A stretch of 64,000 bases of DNA from Roridomyces roridus (Eukaryota; Basidiomycota; Agaricomycetes; Agaricales; Mycenaceae). Shown here piece by piece: positions 33,901 through 46,605 of the stretch. The position numbers and the translations under genes are program-made. The notes below the pieces were generated by a model. That model was not told where the DNA came from and ran no database searches. It saw only the letters and a list, made by a program, of their open reading frames with translations. Each line of letters starts with the position of its first letter. Position 1 is the first letter of the stretch. Where the stretch lies: the NCBI GenBank assembly GCA_029378245.1, contig JARKIF010000005.1:62001-126000 (forward strand), read 5' to 3'.

Positions 33901-33959
33901 AGACTGGCAGGTCCGCCACCCTCCGACTCGTTCCTGCGGCCTTTCTTCTTGCTAGGCAT
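30903..33959 (-). pseudogene. MYND-finger protein, copy H (exon 2 interrupted, zinc ligand lost)
   Basis: Exons: 33818-33959 (start ATG 33959, MPSKKKGRR), exon 2 split between about 33690-33763 and 32752-32888, exon 3 31479-32698, exon 4 31027-31430 and exon 5 30903-30975. The two parts of exon 2 (GLEQCHESFDAVATILDDL and LFTQCRDYRA to RRRVFSETR) join perfectly by family alignment, but about 800 bp of foreign sequence lies between them. The finger has CSGC, CVGC and YCDKTC, but the ligand His is Leu (ALRKAC instead of xHRKAC). Exon 3 is otherwise open. Without splicing of the insert the protein is truncated. Confidence 0.7.
32889..33689. mobile_element. Unidentified insertion (about 800 bp) in MYND copy H exon 2
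   Basis: The boundaries are inferred from loss and return of family homology. The left edge carries an imperfect palindrome (32888-32918: CCGAG, T, CTTAAAAA, centre, TTTTTAAG, CTCGG). A GT run is at 33171-33186. The insert is C/T-rich on the plus strand and shows no coding domain. I found no convincing terminal repeats or target duplication, and no good GT-AG pair that would make it a long intron. Confidence 0.45.
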
Positions 33960-34205
33960 GGAGTACGTGGAAGCGGCGTGGAACTTGGGAACGAGAAGTC
34001 CCAGGAGTGAGCCAGCCTAACTCCACTCATTGGCACTAGTTGGGCACTAGCTAAAATTGTCAAATCTTCTCACTTTCTTTCTCCTTGCGAGAGATGGTGG
34101 CGGACAAGTGCGCTTGACCCGCCGATCACTGATGCAGACTTCTTGATCCTGACCCTCATCCCGCGCGCGCGGACGTTCGATTTTTCTCAATAACTTACAG
34201 CAATT
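33960..34205. other. Gap between copy H 5' end and the hydrolase 3' end
   Basis: This is the upstream region of MYND copy H and the 3' flank of the hydrolase. No gene or repeat is seen. Confidence 0.4.
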
Positions 34206-35443
34206 CTAATGGAACCTAAACGCCGGATTCTTTTCATCCACAAACGCCCACGTCGCGTCCTTCTTCCACCCTTTGGCCTTCCAATCATTCAACAAAACAG
34301 GAAGACTTCCAAGGAACGGCACCAGTGACTCGTCGTGTGCCAGGATAACGAAAACATCCTGGTTGGCGTCAAAGTCGCCCATCTTGGCAATAGACTCATG
34401 CGCCGCCTTCGGGTCCTCAAAGTACCCCTTTTCAGCGATGGAGAGGAGAGGCGTCGTGCGCGAAGTGAGGTCGAATTCACCCGCAGCATGGGCGGGCTCG
34501 TGTATGTGGGTCGGGAGGATGGAGCGGATGGTGGCGGCGAGGAGGTCGCCCGGGCATGGGGTGGATTTGTGCAGCTTGGAGGTGGGGCGGAGAACACCTG
34601 CGTGATGACAGGCGTCTGCGCCCAGGAAGAGGAAGCCTGTGGGGGTTACGCGTGCGAGAGCACAGGTATGGCCTGTTTGATGCTGTTCACGAAAATTGGT
34701 CAAGCTGAATGCAAAGGTCTGAGATGAAAACACACGCCAGGAACGTCAAGAATGTAAAGACTCCCGTCTTTGAAATAATCGTGCGCCTTGAACCCGCCGA
34801 TTTCCCCGTCTTTGAATTCCATTTTGACGATTTTTCGACCGCTGCAATTATCGTTGAACAACCAGGCAACTTTTGAACCAAGATCACATACGCCAAATCA
34901 CTCGGTACCAAAGCACTCCAGGGATTGGTCTCGCAAGTCTCGAGTGACATACTATTGGCAACGACGAGGTCGGTGGTGGATGGGAATTTGGACATGTCGC
35001 CGGTATGGTCTGCATGGGAGTGGCTATCGCACAATGAGCCCGTGAATCTGACAGGAAAGTCGAACACACCTCCAAATGACAGCGCTGATGCTCTTCAGGT
35101 CAACACCCGCCTCTTCCAGCTGCTCAGTCGCATCCTTGCTAACAGGCATACGCAGATGTCCAGCCTTGACCGCCTCCTTCACATACGTCGCCCCATTCTC
35201 CAGGTCCTTGCGCGGCCCCAGATCAAACATGACGCGTTGCTTCGTGGTTGTGTTCTCGATGAGGAACGCATAGCATGGACAAGTCAGGTTCTCGTGTCCC
35301 TCACCGACGGGGGAGAGGAAGCTCGCTGCGTTGGCGAGGACTTGGCTAGGGTCATTGATGATGTCAAAGATTTTGACGGAGACGGTGGAAGATGAGGGGG
35401 GGATACCGAGGTCGGTGAAAGACATGATGGTGGAAGATGACAT
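34206..35443 (-). CDS. Metallo-beta-lactamase-fold hydrolase (lactonase-like)
   Basis: Four exons: 35070-35443, 34892-35023, 34736-34841 and 34206-34682, 362 aa. The zinc motif H-S-H-A-D-H-T-G-D is formed across the first intron. Later come VPGHQTGHT (third metal histidine), FLGADACHH and a C-terminal ILAHD. The arrangement resembles fungal relatives of N-acyl-homoserine lactonases. The start ATG 35443 gives a short N-terminal tail before the fold, and there is no signal peptide. It lies 650 bp downstream of the PKS gene on the same strand. In some fungal clusters a discrete MBL-fold thioesterase releases the polyketide. Here the PKS carries its own reductase, so lactone or ester hydrolysis is equally possible. 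Confidence 0.8.
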
Positions 35444-36092
35444 TAAGGAGGTAAATCTGAGTGTCTTAAATACCCGGGGCGCCGTCACACGCTGTGACCG
35501 GGACAGCCCGCGATGTTGCGCAATCGAACGCGCCGCGTGTCGCTGCGGCGAATGTCTCCCGACGGTAGAATGCAACAGACGCGTCGATCCGCGTGGAGGT
35601 CATATGCATGTTTACACAAATGATTCGTAACCACATTACCAATGTAACAAGTTGAAGCAAGAGGCAGCAGATCAAGTGATCCGTGACACAATGGTGATAA
35701 CTCCGAATGGTTGTGATTTGATACCCAAATCCACAAAACGTCGAGAGAGGCAGGAAAAGGCCGGTGGGACTGATATCAAGTCAAGAGGGATGTGATTAGA
35801 CAGGACAGAGAGCAAGAAATACACAGAGGCAACGGTCTCAGCCTGGCGGCAAGGCACGGAGTTAACGGAACTCACGGAGGTAAATCTCAGTTAGGAAGGG
35901 GGGGGTCGTGGGAACGACATCAATCAGTGTCATGGATCAATTGATCTGAAGCCTCTTGAGTTGAAGTTGCTTATAAACGATTCATAAGGCTCCAACGACG
36001 ATGACTAACCAACGAAAGCATTACAACAAATTCTCATTGCAAGTCGTTACATCTATACTTTTACATTTACAATTGTACATTCCATCCGAGAA
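35444..36092. other. Intergenic region between hydrolase and PKS
   Basis: This 650-bp region is the hydrolase promoter and PKS 3' flank. A GGGGGGG run lies near 35900. No gene is seen. Confidence 0.4.
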
Positions 36093-39000
36093 TCAATTCC
36101 GCGGCAAGTACCCAATTCCCCGCCAATATTCAACCCAACTGCGAACATCGTCGGCACCCAACGAGCGAGTAGTATTGATCAACGTCTCCGACGCCCTCGA
36201 CCCCTTGGACGAAACGACCTTGGGCAAGAGCCCCATACTCTCGCGGTTCATGTGCGTTTTGAGACCGAGGTGGAAGTAGTCGAGGAGGCGGAGCGCCGTG
36301 ATGTCGCCGTCGGCCGCTTTGAGACGTGCGTACCACTCGCGGTAAGGGACGAGGGGAACGTCGAGCATGGAGGCCATGGGCTCCATTATAGCGTTCCAGG
36401 TCGTCGGTTTGGGGTGCACGAGGTGGTAGGTATCGTCCATGGCGGTTGGATGACGCATGTCGACAACCGCCGCTGCTGCCGTGACGATGGGAATCCACGA
36501 GACCGTCTGTGTTGAAATGAGCATGTAATCCGAAATCAAGAGCAGAAAAACGTACGTCGTTCCCCTCGGGCAAACACCCAACATGCGCCCCCGACTGCGC
36601 CAAAGCCGAAACCCACTGGGACGTATCCCACGACCCGCTCGCACTGCCCGTCAACTGGCCAACTCGAATAACGTTCGCGTTCAAGTATTGTTTCTCCGCC
36701 GCAATCTGCACGAGGCGTTCCCCGACCCACTTGGACTCGCCGTAACCCGTCTGAACAGCCACTTTGGCGTCGATGACGGGTGCTTCGGGGGCGTAGACGA
36801 CACTTGGAGGGACTAGAGAATCGTGAGACGGGTTGAGAACGCAGGAGAGAATACTCACGGTTCCTAGTTACACCAATCGTACTGATGAACGAGAAGGAAG
36901 GACGGACGGGCCGCGTCGACTTGATGGCAAATTCGAGTAGGCGGTAAGTAGCGAGAATGAGGTTCTCGAAGTCGCCCAGGCGTGCCATAAAGTCGACTTT
37001 CCAGGCGTTGTGGATAATGTGCGTGACGGACGAACGAAGCTGGAAAGAAAATAAGCGAGGTTCAAAGCAAACGAATAAAGACAAACCTCGCTCATAGTCT
37101 CGCTCGAAACCCCCCAGTCGTCCCGATCCAAATCCGCAGAAAGTAAAATCAACTTGGAAGATTGCGCCAACGCCGTATCGAGACCCTGCTTCGCAAAAGC
37201 GGCAGCCTGTCTCTCGACCAAAGACTCTCCCCGATTGAGCGCATAAACTTGATGAATTTCGTCGTTCTCGAGCAAGTTCGCGAGTAGATGGCAACCGAGT
37301 GCGCCAGTCGTGCCCGTGAGGAGGACAGTCTGAGTTGCAGGCTGGGCCTCGAGACGCGGGCGTTGTGGTGACACGGAAAGGGCGTCTAGCCGGTCGACGA
37401 ACTTGCGAACGAGGTCGTCCATCAACGTATCGCTGTTGATCTTCTTGACTTCAACGCCACCACTGCGTTCGGCAGCGACGGGCTCGGGCCCGGCTTCGCT
37501 CGCGAATTTGCGGAGGATGTCGTTGAGGGAGTTGTCGGCGAGGAGCTGCAGTTGAGTCACTTCGACGATGGAGCGAAGCGCGAAGGAAAGTCGTCCGGCC
37601 GATAACGAGTCGACACCATAACTCGTCAGGGGAACATCATCGTCAAAGTCGTCCTTGGAAATATTCAACACGTTTTGGATGATTCGACCCGCGCGCACGC
37701 CGACAGGCTCGGTCTCGACGGCGTTGGTCTCCGTGTAGGCGTGCACGAGATGCGTGCCTAGCCGCGGCATCCCATGTGTCCGGTCGAGAGTTTCCCAGTC
37801 GAGACGCGGCATGTAGCGCTGGAAGCGGCCGCCATTCTGATACTTGCGAATCGAATCGTCGACCCACAGCATCATCTCTGCGAGAGGATCAGAGAAAGAA
37901 TGGAAAGAGAGGAAAGAGTACTTGCCGTCGGTTGAAATGGACCAGTCAAGCAAGTGTTTCAGACGAGACCCGTTTGATCCTTCGGCCAGCATGAAAGCCG
38001 AGTCGAGAATTCCGGGACAAATAAACGAGAATCCGTTCGGTAACACCGCCACTTGTTCCTCGAGCGCACCGTTGGCACTAGAAGACATTAGATGAAATTA
38101 TGAAAGAAGTAACCCGCACTCACGCGCAGTAGTTTGTCTGCCCGCCAGTCCCGACGATAGAAGTAACAGACGAGAACGCAATGAGGAACTCCAACCGCGA
38201 CACGTCGATCGTATGTTGGAGGGTTTTGAGGACACCCGTCTTTGACGCCGCCACGGAGGTGAACTCGTCGTCGCCGAGAGTAGGGAAGAGTCCATCGCGG
38301 AGGATGCCGGACAAGATAAGACACCCGCCAAGTGGTCTCGTGATCGAGCCGAAAAGAGCGCGCATCGAGTCTGCCGACGAGCCATCAACGGCCTGCAAGT
38401 CAATATCGAGGTATTCGAGGTCTTCCAAGTACCGGAAAATGCGACGGGCAATCAAATTCTTGTCCTGCGCAAGCGTGCCGCGGCCCGAGCGGGACGTGAC
38501 AACCAGATGCCGGGCTCCGCGCTAAAAAAGGAAATCAGTAAGATTGAACCGTGGGAATGGTTCGATCGAACCTCTGCCATGTACACCGCCACGGACGCAC
38601 CGAGACTGCCGATCCCGCCGAGAATGACGTACGTCTTCTCAGGGTCAAACACCGCTCCGTAAATGCCGTTCATGGGAACTGGCACGGCGGGAGCAACCGC
38701 CAAAGGACACTTGATATCCTCACCCTCCGTGACGACGAGGTCGGCGATGGGAGAGAGGTTGCGAGAGGCGGCCAAACGAAGAATGTCGCCAATCGAACAA
38801 GGGTCTTCACGGAGGATACGGGGGAGTTCGCGGTTCCAGAGGAAGAGTTTCCCACCGGCGGGCTTCAAGAGCGTTTGGAGGATTGGAATGTGAGTGTTAT
38901 CGTCGTAACTGGAGATGATGAGGTCGAAGCCAGGAGCGAGGCGGGCGAGGTCGAGCATGGAGACATCGGCAGCGGTCTGTGAGAATCTGAGGCCATGTTG

Positions 39001-42000
39001 CGAGTAGATCGAGGATACAGTCTCGCCAACGGGAGAATCGGAGTGGGTGATTAAAATGGAAAGAGACTTGATCCGATGGGTGCGATTCCACGTGCTGAGA
39101 CCCGGAGCGAGCAACGCGACGACTGTGCCCGGAACAGAGTCGACGACGGACTGAGAAAGGGTTACATCCGAGTGCAACACGCACGTTGGTCCGAGGTCGA
39201 TCACGGCATGGCCCTCGGAGGTGGAATTCTGCAGACCAAGAACCGTCACCCCCGCACGGTAAAGCGAACTGTCCGAGTTGACTTGGACCAGCGAACCAGC
39301 GACGACAGAAAAACCAGGGAACGACGAGGCCCAGCTCACAAGCGCGAGGCCGTGATCAGGCTGGAGGTCGGGGATCAAAGCAAAAGGCAACGACGTGCGC
39401 GTCTGCATCTGCTGCTTCGGCGCAAGGATCGGAACCAACCGCTGGACGAACAAATCCCCCTGTGCCGAGAAAATGATGTCCGGTTCGGCACGCAGGCAAT
39501 CCGGCAGCGTTTGCAACAAGTCCATGCGTACCGTGTTGGAAAAGGCGGCAGGGAACGAAACGAACTTGAATCGCCAAAACAGGTACTCGCGGCGAAGGGC
39601 ACGGGTCATGCACATACCCGCAGCTGCGTTTGGACCCTCCGTTGCGAGTATCCAAATCTCGAGATCCTGCGCCGGGTTCAGACCCGAGAGCTCCCACTGC
39701 AGGAACAACTCGTCTCCAACGACGTAGTCGAATACGAACGCAACGTCTTCGAGCCGGTCGGAGCGGACGGTCTTCTCCGGGTCCCATGCGGCCTTTTGGG
39801 CGTCCAAGGTGCAGAAGAACGGATCAGACACGGGCGAATAGTCGCTATGCACGACGGTGTACCCCGCCTGCTCGAAACCCGCGCGGTATTCGTCGAGAGG
39901 GAATGCGTGGGGTGCGCCAAATGTAGCCGTGTACCAGCCGGTCCCAGAGACTTGTTGATCCCAGGAAGTGCGGTTGAGATCGGCGAGGATGAGGGTGCCG
40001 CCGGGAAGAAGGATGTCGTTGCAGAGATTGATGAGGGATGCTGGCTCTGCTTCGACATTCGACGCAGCCCTGCCGAACGATAGGACAATGTCGAAGAACC
40101 TGTCGCGGGGGAGTCCGTCGGCATGACGGCGGATAACGAAAAATTCATCGTCGGCGTGCGTAGGCGGGGTGCGGCTGTTGGGGATAGAGACTTCGAACGC
40201 AACGTGGGGGAACTCGGCAGCGATCTCGGCAACCCGTGAGATGATGGCGTCAACTGATGCGAGTTGAGAAAAAAGAATACGCCACAGTTATTTACGCACC
40301 TTCGGTCGATATACAGATTCGAATCGCCCGCTGGGAGTTATTCGGGCTCAGAGACATGATTGCGTTGCGCAAACGCGAACAACAGGTCGTCAGCGCCGTC
40401 GCAAGTCGCAAGTCTTGCGTGGCGATATCGAACTAGTCACCAGTCAATCAAAGAATCAGTCGTGGTTAGATTTCAACTTACATTCGAATGTTCCTGGTGA
40501 ATCAACTCGATCGGCGAGTCAGGACTGCGAGGAGTCGTCAGATAAGTTATAAAGAAAAGGCCGGTGTAAAACTCACGAAACGGGTTCCCCAGGGTCTGCC
40601 GCCTGGTGATCCAACACCGCGAAGAATTCCGACTTGTCCAACGGCGGAGTCAGCGGTGAGTCGGGCTGCCTCGGGCGGTTGAAAACACGTTGCGCAACGG
40701 GGTGAAGTGGTAGCGAAATGGCCTGGACGGGTGACAGATGGTGTTTCGCGACGACAAAGTTCTGCAAAGTACAGAGACGTTGGCCACGGCCGTCGACGAC
40801 AGCGATGTTGAACTGTAATGAATCTAATGGAAATGAGTGTCTTGAAAATACCTCATCGTGAGAGACTCACCGGGCCTCCAGGCGAGCAGCTCGACGTGGG
40901 CGTACACGTGAGACGGCAGGTAGTTTAGTTTCGACGGCTTGTGTAAAATCACTTCCCCGATGCTCGAAGGGAGATAGTAATTATTTGGCGCAAAATCGCC
41001 GTGGAAGGGGCGGTAAGCAGTGATTTGGAACGCGGCATCGAGGATTGCGGGGTGGATGATGAAGAATTTATCCCTTGGTCTTGTTATTACGCTTCAAATT
41101 TTAACGGCGAAAACTCACTTTAAACAGCCGTCCAGGCCGCGGATCGACGCCAAAGCCTCCTCGGGCCCGAAGTACAGGTTCGTTACACGCTGGAACTTTG
41201 GACCGTACGATGAGAAGAAGGATAGCGATGGGTAGAATTCTGTGCAGTGTTATCAGAAGGTCGAGAATTTAAAAAAAGAAATTCGAACCCGAATCAACGT
41301 GCGAAGGACACCGCGCACGAATCGCCGCGATATCGAGGTCCTTGAACTCTGGCGGAGCTTCATAGGACAGGTAGCCGTCGGCATGGAGTCGTTTTGTCTA
41401 AAAAGATAAATAAGAGAAACGACGGTTGAAATAAAACTTACCTGAACATCACCCGTCTTAGGGATCGACGAGCTAACCTGCCAAAACGAACCGTCCAAAG
41501 AGACTTCAACCGGGAATGGTGCTTCCGAGGAAAGCGGTAGCATCCCGCGGAAGTTGACGTTGAGCAGCGTCGTCGCGCCGAATTCCAGCGCCTAGAAAAA
41601 TTTAGACACTCGAAGAGAACTCGTTCGAAAATGTACATACCATCTCGACGAAACCGGCTGCAGGCCAAATCGGCTCGCCACGGATGACATGCTCGGACAA
41701 CGTAGGGTGCGTGTCGCGGCTCAACTTGAGACGCGAGTGATTGAGAGGCCCGTAGTAGGGCTCGGGGTTCTGTGCAGAGTCGGGGAACAGAGGGAAACGT
41801 TTCTTAAGGAAAGGGTAAGCCGGGATGGCGGCAGTTCGTGCCTGAGAACAGGTCGCAGCGTTCAGGGTCGTGAAATCGACACAGTTGTGTCCCGCGGCAG
41901 TGAGTTTGCCGAGGAACTGGAGTGTGTCGCGGTATTCGGTGCTTGGGGCGCCCGTCTTGGGACGCCGGACGATGGAGAGGATGGTAGAGGAGGAGCTGGT

Positions 42001-44828
42001 GGTCATGTCGGAGAGGTAGGATGAGAGAACGGGATGTGGGGTGAGTTCGACGAAAGTGGAGGCGACGCCGTTGAGCTTCTGGATAGTCGGTGCGAACACG
42101 ACTTGGGACCGCGTATTCATCCAGAAATATTCGGCATCCAACGGGCCGGCCAAGGCATCACCAGTGAGGGTCGAATAGGTGCGAATCTTGGGCATGTGGT
42201 CGCCTGGATAACGGGCAAAGAGGTCTTGAACTTCGGCACGGTATCGGTCGCGGCAGACGTCCATCATGGACGAGTGAATCGGCACGCGAGTTCGAATCTT
42301 GCGCGCGAAAATCCCATCCCGCTGCGCCATGTCGAGGATGCCATCAATCGCGCGCTCCTCGCCTGCAAGAGCGATGGCCGAAGACGCGTTCAGACACGCA
42401 ATCTCGACACGTGCGCCGGGACAAGTGGCTCCGTACCGAGCAAGAAGGTCCTCGGCCTGCGGACCAGTGCACGAAAGAGCGACCATGGTACCACCCGAAT
42501 TCTCCAACGTCGAAAAAATCTGCCCACGGATGATGGCCAACTCGACCGCCATGGCCTTGGGCGCGGCACCGGAAGCGTAAAGGACGGCGGTCTCGCCGGC
42601 CGAGTGGCCCAGGACGATATCGGGTTGGATACCGAGGTGGATCAAAAGGTCGAACAAGGCGATTTGGAACATGGCGATGGAGGGAAGTGTCAACGCAATC
42701 GGCCAAACCGTGGGATATTCGAACGAGGACGGAACACAATCGAACAGACCGTAATCGTTGATGATCGACTTGCCCGTCTTGCGCTGGAAGACGAGGTCCA
42801 TCTCCTGGATGCTCTCGCGGAAGACTGGGAAGATCTTGAACATTTCCCGACCCACTGAAATAATATTAAAAGACGAAAAAATAATTGAAAAAATACGCAC
42901 TGGCTTCGTGTTGGGGGCCCTGCCCCGAGAATACAAATACAAGAGGGTTTACATCACGGCTACTATACTGCGGACTGGAGAACTGAACCGGCGTCTTCTG
43001 CGCGGGATCAACGACAGCAAACGACCGCCAGCTCATCTGTTTCGAGCGTCTGCACAAAACAGTGGATAGGGCCCGATGCTCGGAACCAGTCTTGAACAAC
43101 TCGGTGAGCTGTTCTGCGACGGTGGAGGCGCTGCGGGGCGAAAGACCCGCTGCCATGAGCAAAACAGGGGACCCCTCGGGCGGAGCTGTCGTCTGGTCGA
43201 GCGGACCCGGCGGGGGCGGGGCTTCCAAAACAACGTGCCCGTTTGAGCCACCAATCCCGGAGCTAGACATGGATATGAGGGTTCGACCAGATCTGCCCGA
43301 AGGAAGCCGAGTCGGCTCCAACGGCACGCGAAGGTTGTATTCACGCCATTTGATCGCGGGGTTCAGCGTGGATACATTGACGTTGGGAGGGATCACGCCA
43401 TGTTCGAAAATCGAAACGACCTTGGACAACGAGGCGAGGAACGCTGTGATTTCCGTGTGACTGAAAAAGAAAATCAGCCATCAGTCGAGAGAACAAGTGA
43501 ACGAAAATACCCAATGTTGCCCTTGACACTGCCCACGAGGAGCTCCTCCTCGCGTTTGAAATGCTTCCCGACCCAATTTGCCTCGGTGGGATCGCCCTTG
43601 GAAGTTCCTGGAAATAGATGAGCGTGGAAAATGCGAACGAATGGATTCAACTCGACCTGTTGCATGCAGTTCGACGTATGCCACGTCGCTGGGTTCCACC
43701 CCGGCGCGTTTGAATGCAATTTTCATCGCGTCACATTGGGACTCGGCGACTGGCGCTCCGGGCGGGCCGCTGGAACCAGTCGAGTTGACTGCAGTTCCCA
43801 AAATCGTGGCATAAACGTGATCGTGGTCGTTCAGCGCGTCTTGAAGGGGCTTCAACACCACGGCGACACAACCCTCGGCTCTCCCGAAACTGATGGATGT
43901 TAGAAAGCCGTTCAGCCGGGTCATGCGGACACTGACCCATCGGCCCCCGCATCAAACGGTTTGCACTTGCCATCTGGCGACAAGACGGACGTTTGACTAT
44001 ACCCGATCCAATCCATCAAGCTACCAGAATATCAGTGAACGATATCATTCGAAGACGCCCACATACCGATGGTTTAATTGACACCCACCGACGACAGCCG
44101 CCCTGCAATCGCCGCTCAGGATAGCTTGAACCGCAACGTGTAATGCCGTCTGGCTCGAACTGCACGCCGTGTCGACGGGGATAGACGGTCCAACGAGGTC
44201 CAGATGTGTCGAGACGCGGTTGGCGAGCATCGATGGCGCGCCGGCAAACGAGCCTCGAGGTTCATATTCATCCTAGGCGCGTAAGAAGCGTAAACAAGCG
44301 AAGAGGACGGCGGACTCACAGGGCTCGCGACATTGGACAGTTCGATCGAGTTGCCCGACGTGTAGCACCCGATGTGCTGCTTTCTGTAGTCGATACCGGA
44401 GTCCAAGAGGGCGAGGAAACATTGTTCGAGGAGTTTGCGGGAAGCTGGGGCCATGGCGCGCGCATCGCGGGACGAAATACCAAACTCGACATGATCGAAC
44501 TCGTCAATATCCTTCAAGAAGGATCCAGTTTCGACAGAGATTCGGCCGAGCCCGTAGCCTCTCCAACTAAAAAGTTCAAGTCAACACTGATCACCGGGGT
44601 CAAAGTAGAGAGCGCACGTCTCAATGTCCAACCGACCGGCTGGTATCCTCTCGTAGGACTCTCCGGAGGCTAGCAGGAACTCGTAAAAGGAGGCATGGTC
44701 GTAATTGGTGTCGGAGGAGGTGCCGCTGGGCAGATCTGCCGATATACCGACCTAGAAGAGACGGAATCAGACGTGCAGGGAATATTTTTCGTTCCGTGGA
44801 CCCTCACAATAGCGATGGGGAGAGACAT
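36093..44828 (-). CDS. Reducing type I polyketide synthase: KS-AT-DH-degenerate MT-KR-ACP-reductase, no ER
   Basis: 22 exons (5' to 3'): 44808-44828, 44618-44751, 44330-44566, 44067-44272, 43937-43996, 43657-43889, 43511-43607, 42901-43460, 41641-42854, 41442-41591, 41289-41397, 41119-41239, 40871-41073, 40577-40823, 40482-40525, 40300-40432, 38572-40253, 38124-38521, 37087-38077, 36859-37039, 36556-36812, 36093-36506. The sum is 2563 codons, in frame. KS has active-site VDTACSSS, HATGTSKGDP and KGNIGHTE. AT has GHSAGE. DH has HVIRGEPIWP and HPAILDAAFQ. A short region with LLPGGTLILADLN resembles the end of a methyltransferase but lacks the SAM loop. KR has GGIGSLGAS and QTNYCA. ACP has GVDSLS (Ser near 2107). 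The C-terminus is a thioester reductase (TGTTGALG, YGESKW). Missing enoyl reduction is probably supplied by the next gene. Confidence 0.93.
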
Positions 44829-45330
44829 GAACGGGGATTTGGTGGGTGGTGATGCGTTGAGCAGTCGCCGATTCCATTTGTTGCACTCTTTGATATAGAC
44901 CGACTGTGTGTGCTGACACGCTGCCTCGGCAAAGTAGAAGCTAACCAAGCGATCGGCGGGATGGTGTTGGCGAACCCACCACCGCGACAACGAGGCATCG
45001 CAGGAGGAGGATGACGATCAGCGGTCCGGACAACTCCAAAAGGGAGAATCACCCCATCCAGAAGCGGATGAAGCAGATGAACCAGTTCACTTTACGGTTA
45101 TATCTGATGTGATTCCTGTTGGACCCGTTGGGTAAACTATCCCATATCCAGCGTCAACGCGCAGAGCGTACCGTCGGCTCGCAACGAATTTAACCAACTA
45201 ACCGGTAGTGTGTTGTACTAAAATGCTCTTGTTCACGCCACGAGGATCAGATATTTCATCAGGTTGGGTATTAGGGCAGCGCGATTGCGGAACAAGAGAC
45301 TCGTAAAAGGTCATGAGATACATGAAAAGA
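44829..45330 (-). promoter_or_regulatory. PKS promoter region
   Basis: 502 bp between the PKS start (44828) and the stop of the trans-enoyl reductase, both on the minus strand. No gene or clear TATA box is seen. Confidence 0.4.
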
Positions 45331-46605
45331 TTACAACGGCGATTGCAAGCCCGGAGTGTCTGAAATTCGGTAAGTAATCTTTTCCGCGTGAACCTACACA
45401 AAGCCATCAGCGACCAATGACCACGCTTCTCAAATCGGAAAGATACCTTGCCGGCTTTCATGTCCTCGAAGCCCGCCTCGACGCTGGCCAGACCATCCGG
45501 ATAGAGACGAACAGGAACAGGTTTCAGAGGCATCGTAGCAATTATCTTGGAGATCATTTCGCAATATATCTTTGCGTTGTCGTAGTGCGTCTTGTCGGCG
45601 GGGAAAGGGAAAGGGAACTCCACGGGCTAAAAGACGAATTAATCAAAAAAAATTAGAGTGAAACAAGACCGAACGCGCACTTGGCCAAATATCGAATACG
45701 CGAGGATGAAGACGGTCTGAACCGGCGCGCTCCTCCGTTTGCTCTCGTACGGAAGGAGAGTCGCGATGGTGCCGCCGTCCCCTCCCAGCGACATACTGAC
45801 CTGGTTGGGCGTCATGCCCTCGCTAATGCAATCCATAGCATATCGCAGGTTTCCTCCGGTTATCGATACGATCCGCTTCGGGGTGAACGAATCCGCGTAA
45901 TCCAATACCTCGTCAGCGCCGAGAGATTTCACAAACTCGATGTTCTTGGCGGAGGCGGTGGAGATGACGCGCAGACCGGCCAACTTGGCGAACTGGACGG
46001 CATATTGTCCCGTCGCAGATGTTCCGGACCAGATGAGAATATCTTGAGGAGTAGACGTAGGCTCGAGAGGGCTCGGAAGGCCAAGGCACTGGTAGAGCGA
46101 CTGGCAAGTAGTCAAGCAGGCAACGCCGAGCTGCGCAGCATGTTCGAAACTCATTGCGTCGGGGATCGCGATGACGAGAGCCGCGTCGGTAACGAGATAC
46201 TCGGCATAGGCACCGTTCGGGCCAACACCTGACGGGGAACACTCAGAATTGAAACGGAGTATTCCGAGCAAATTCCGTACCTCCATGTACGACACCCGCG
46301 ATTCTGTCGCCGATGCTCCTCAACCCGGCGGGGACATCTGGCCCAATCTCCTCGATAATACCCGCAAAATCGCAGCCCAGTATGTTTCCGGGGCGGGTGT
46401 GCAGTAACAGTGTCTTCCCTACGAGTGCATATTAGCACGGCTCGATCGATGGATAAACGCAGAACTTGCAGTCTGTAGGGTTCTGAGCGACTGCGACGAC
46501 CTTGACGAGGATTTGTCCAGAGCCCGGAACCGGCATATCAACATCTTGTAGTTTGACGGTGCCATCTCCAACTGTAACGAGAGCTTTCATGGTGCTAGGC
46601 GGCAT
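45331..46605 (-). CDS. Trans-acting enoyl reductase (zinc-type MDR family, ToxD/LovC-like)
   Basis: Exons: 46470-46605, 46281-46418, 45681-46228, 45447-45626 and 45331-45393. From the first ATG (46605, MPPSTMKALVTV) the protein is 354 aa; an alternative start at 46590 gives 349. The family reads out as KALVTVGDG, NPTDWK, GCDFAGIIEEIG, then the NADPH-binding stretch WSGTSATGQYAVQFAKLAG and LGADEVLDY. Intron 1 has a GC donor (ACT|GCAAGT); using it restores the conserved NPTDWK. No structural-zinc cysteine lobe is seen, as is typical for stand-alone PKS enoyl reductases. It lies directly upstream of the PKS in the same orientation, and the PKS lacks an ER domain, so the two probably work as one assembly line. 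Confidence 0.88.

Noticed and set aside
37876..37925. An extra intron in the PKS before the ACP (GTACTC to CGCAG)
   Set aside because: Removing it shifts the frame, while reading through gives the conserved LWVDDSIRKYQNG segment.
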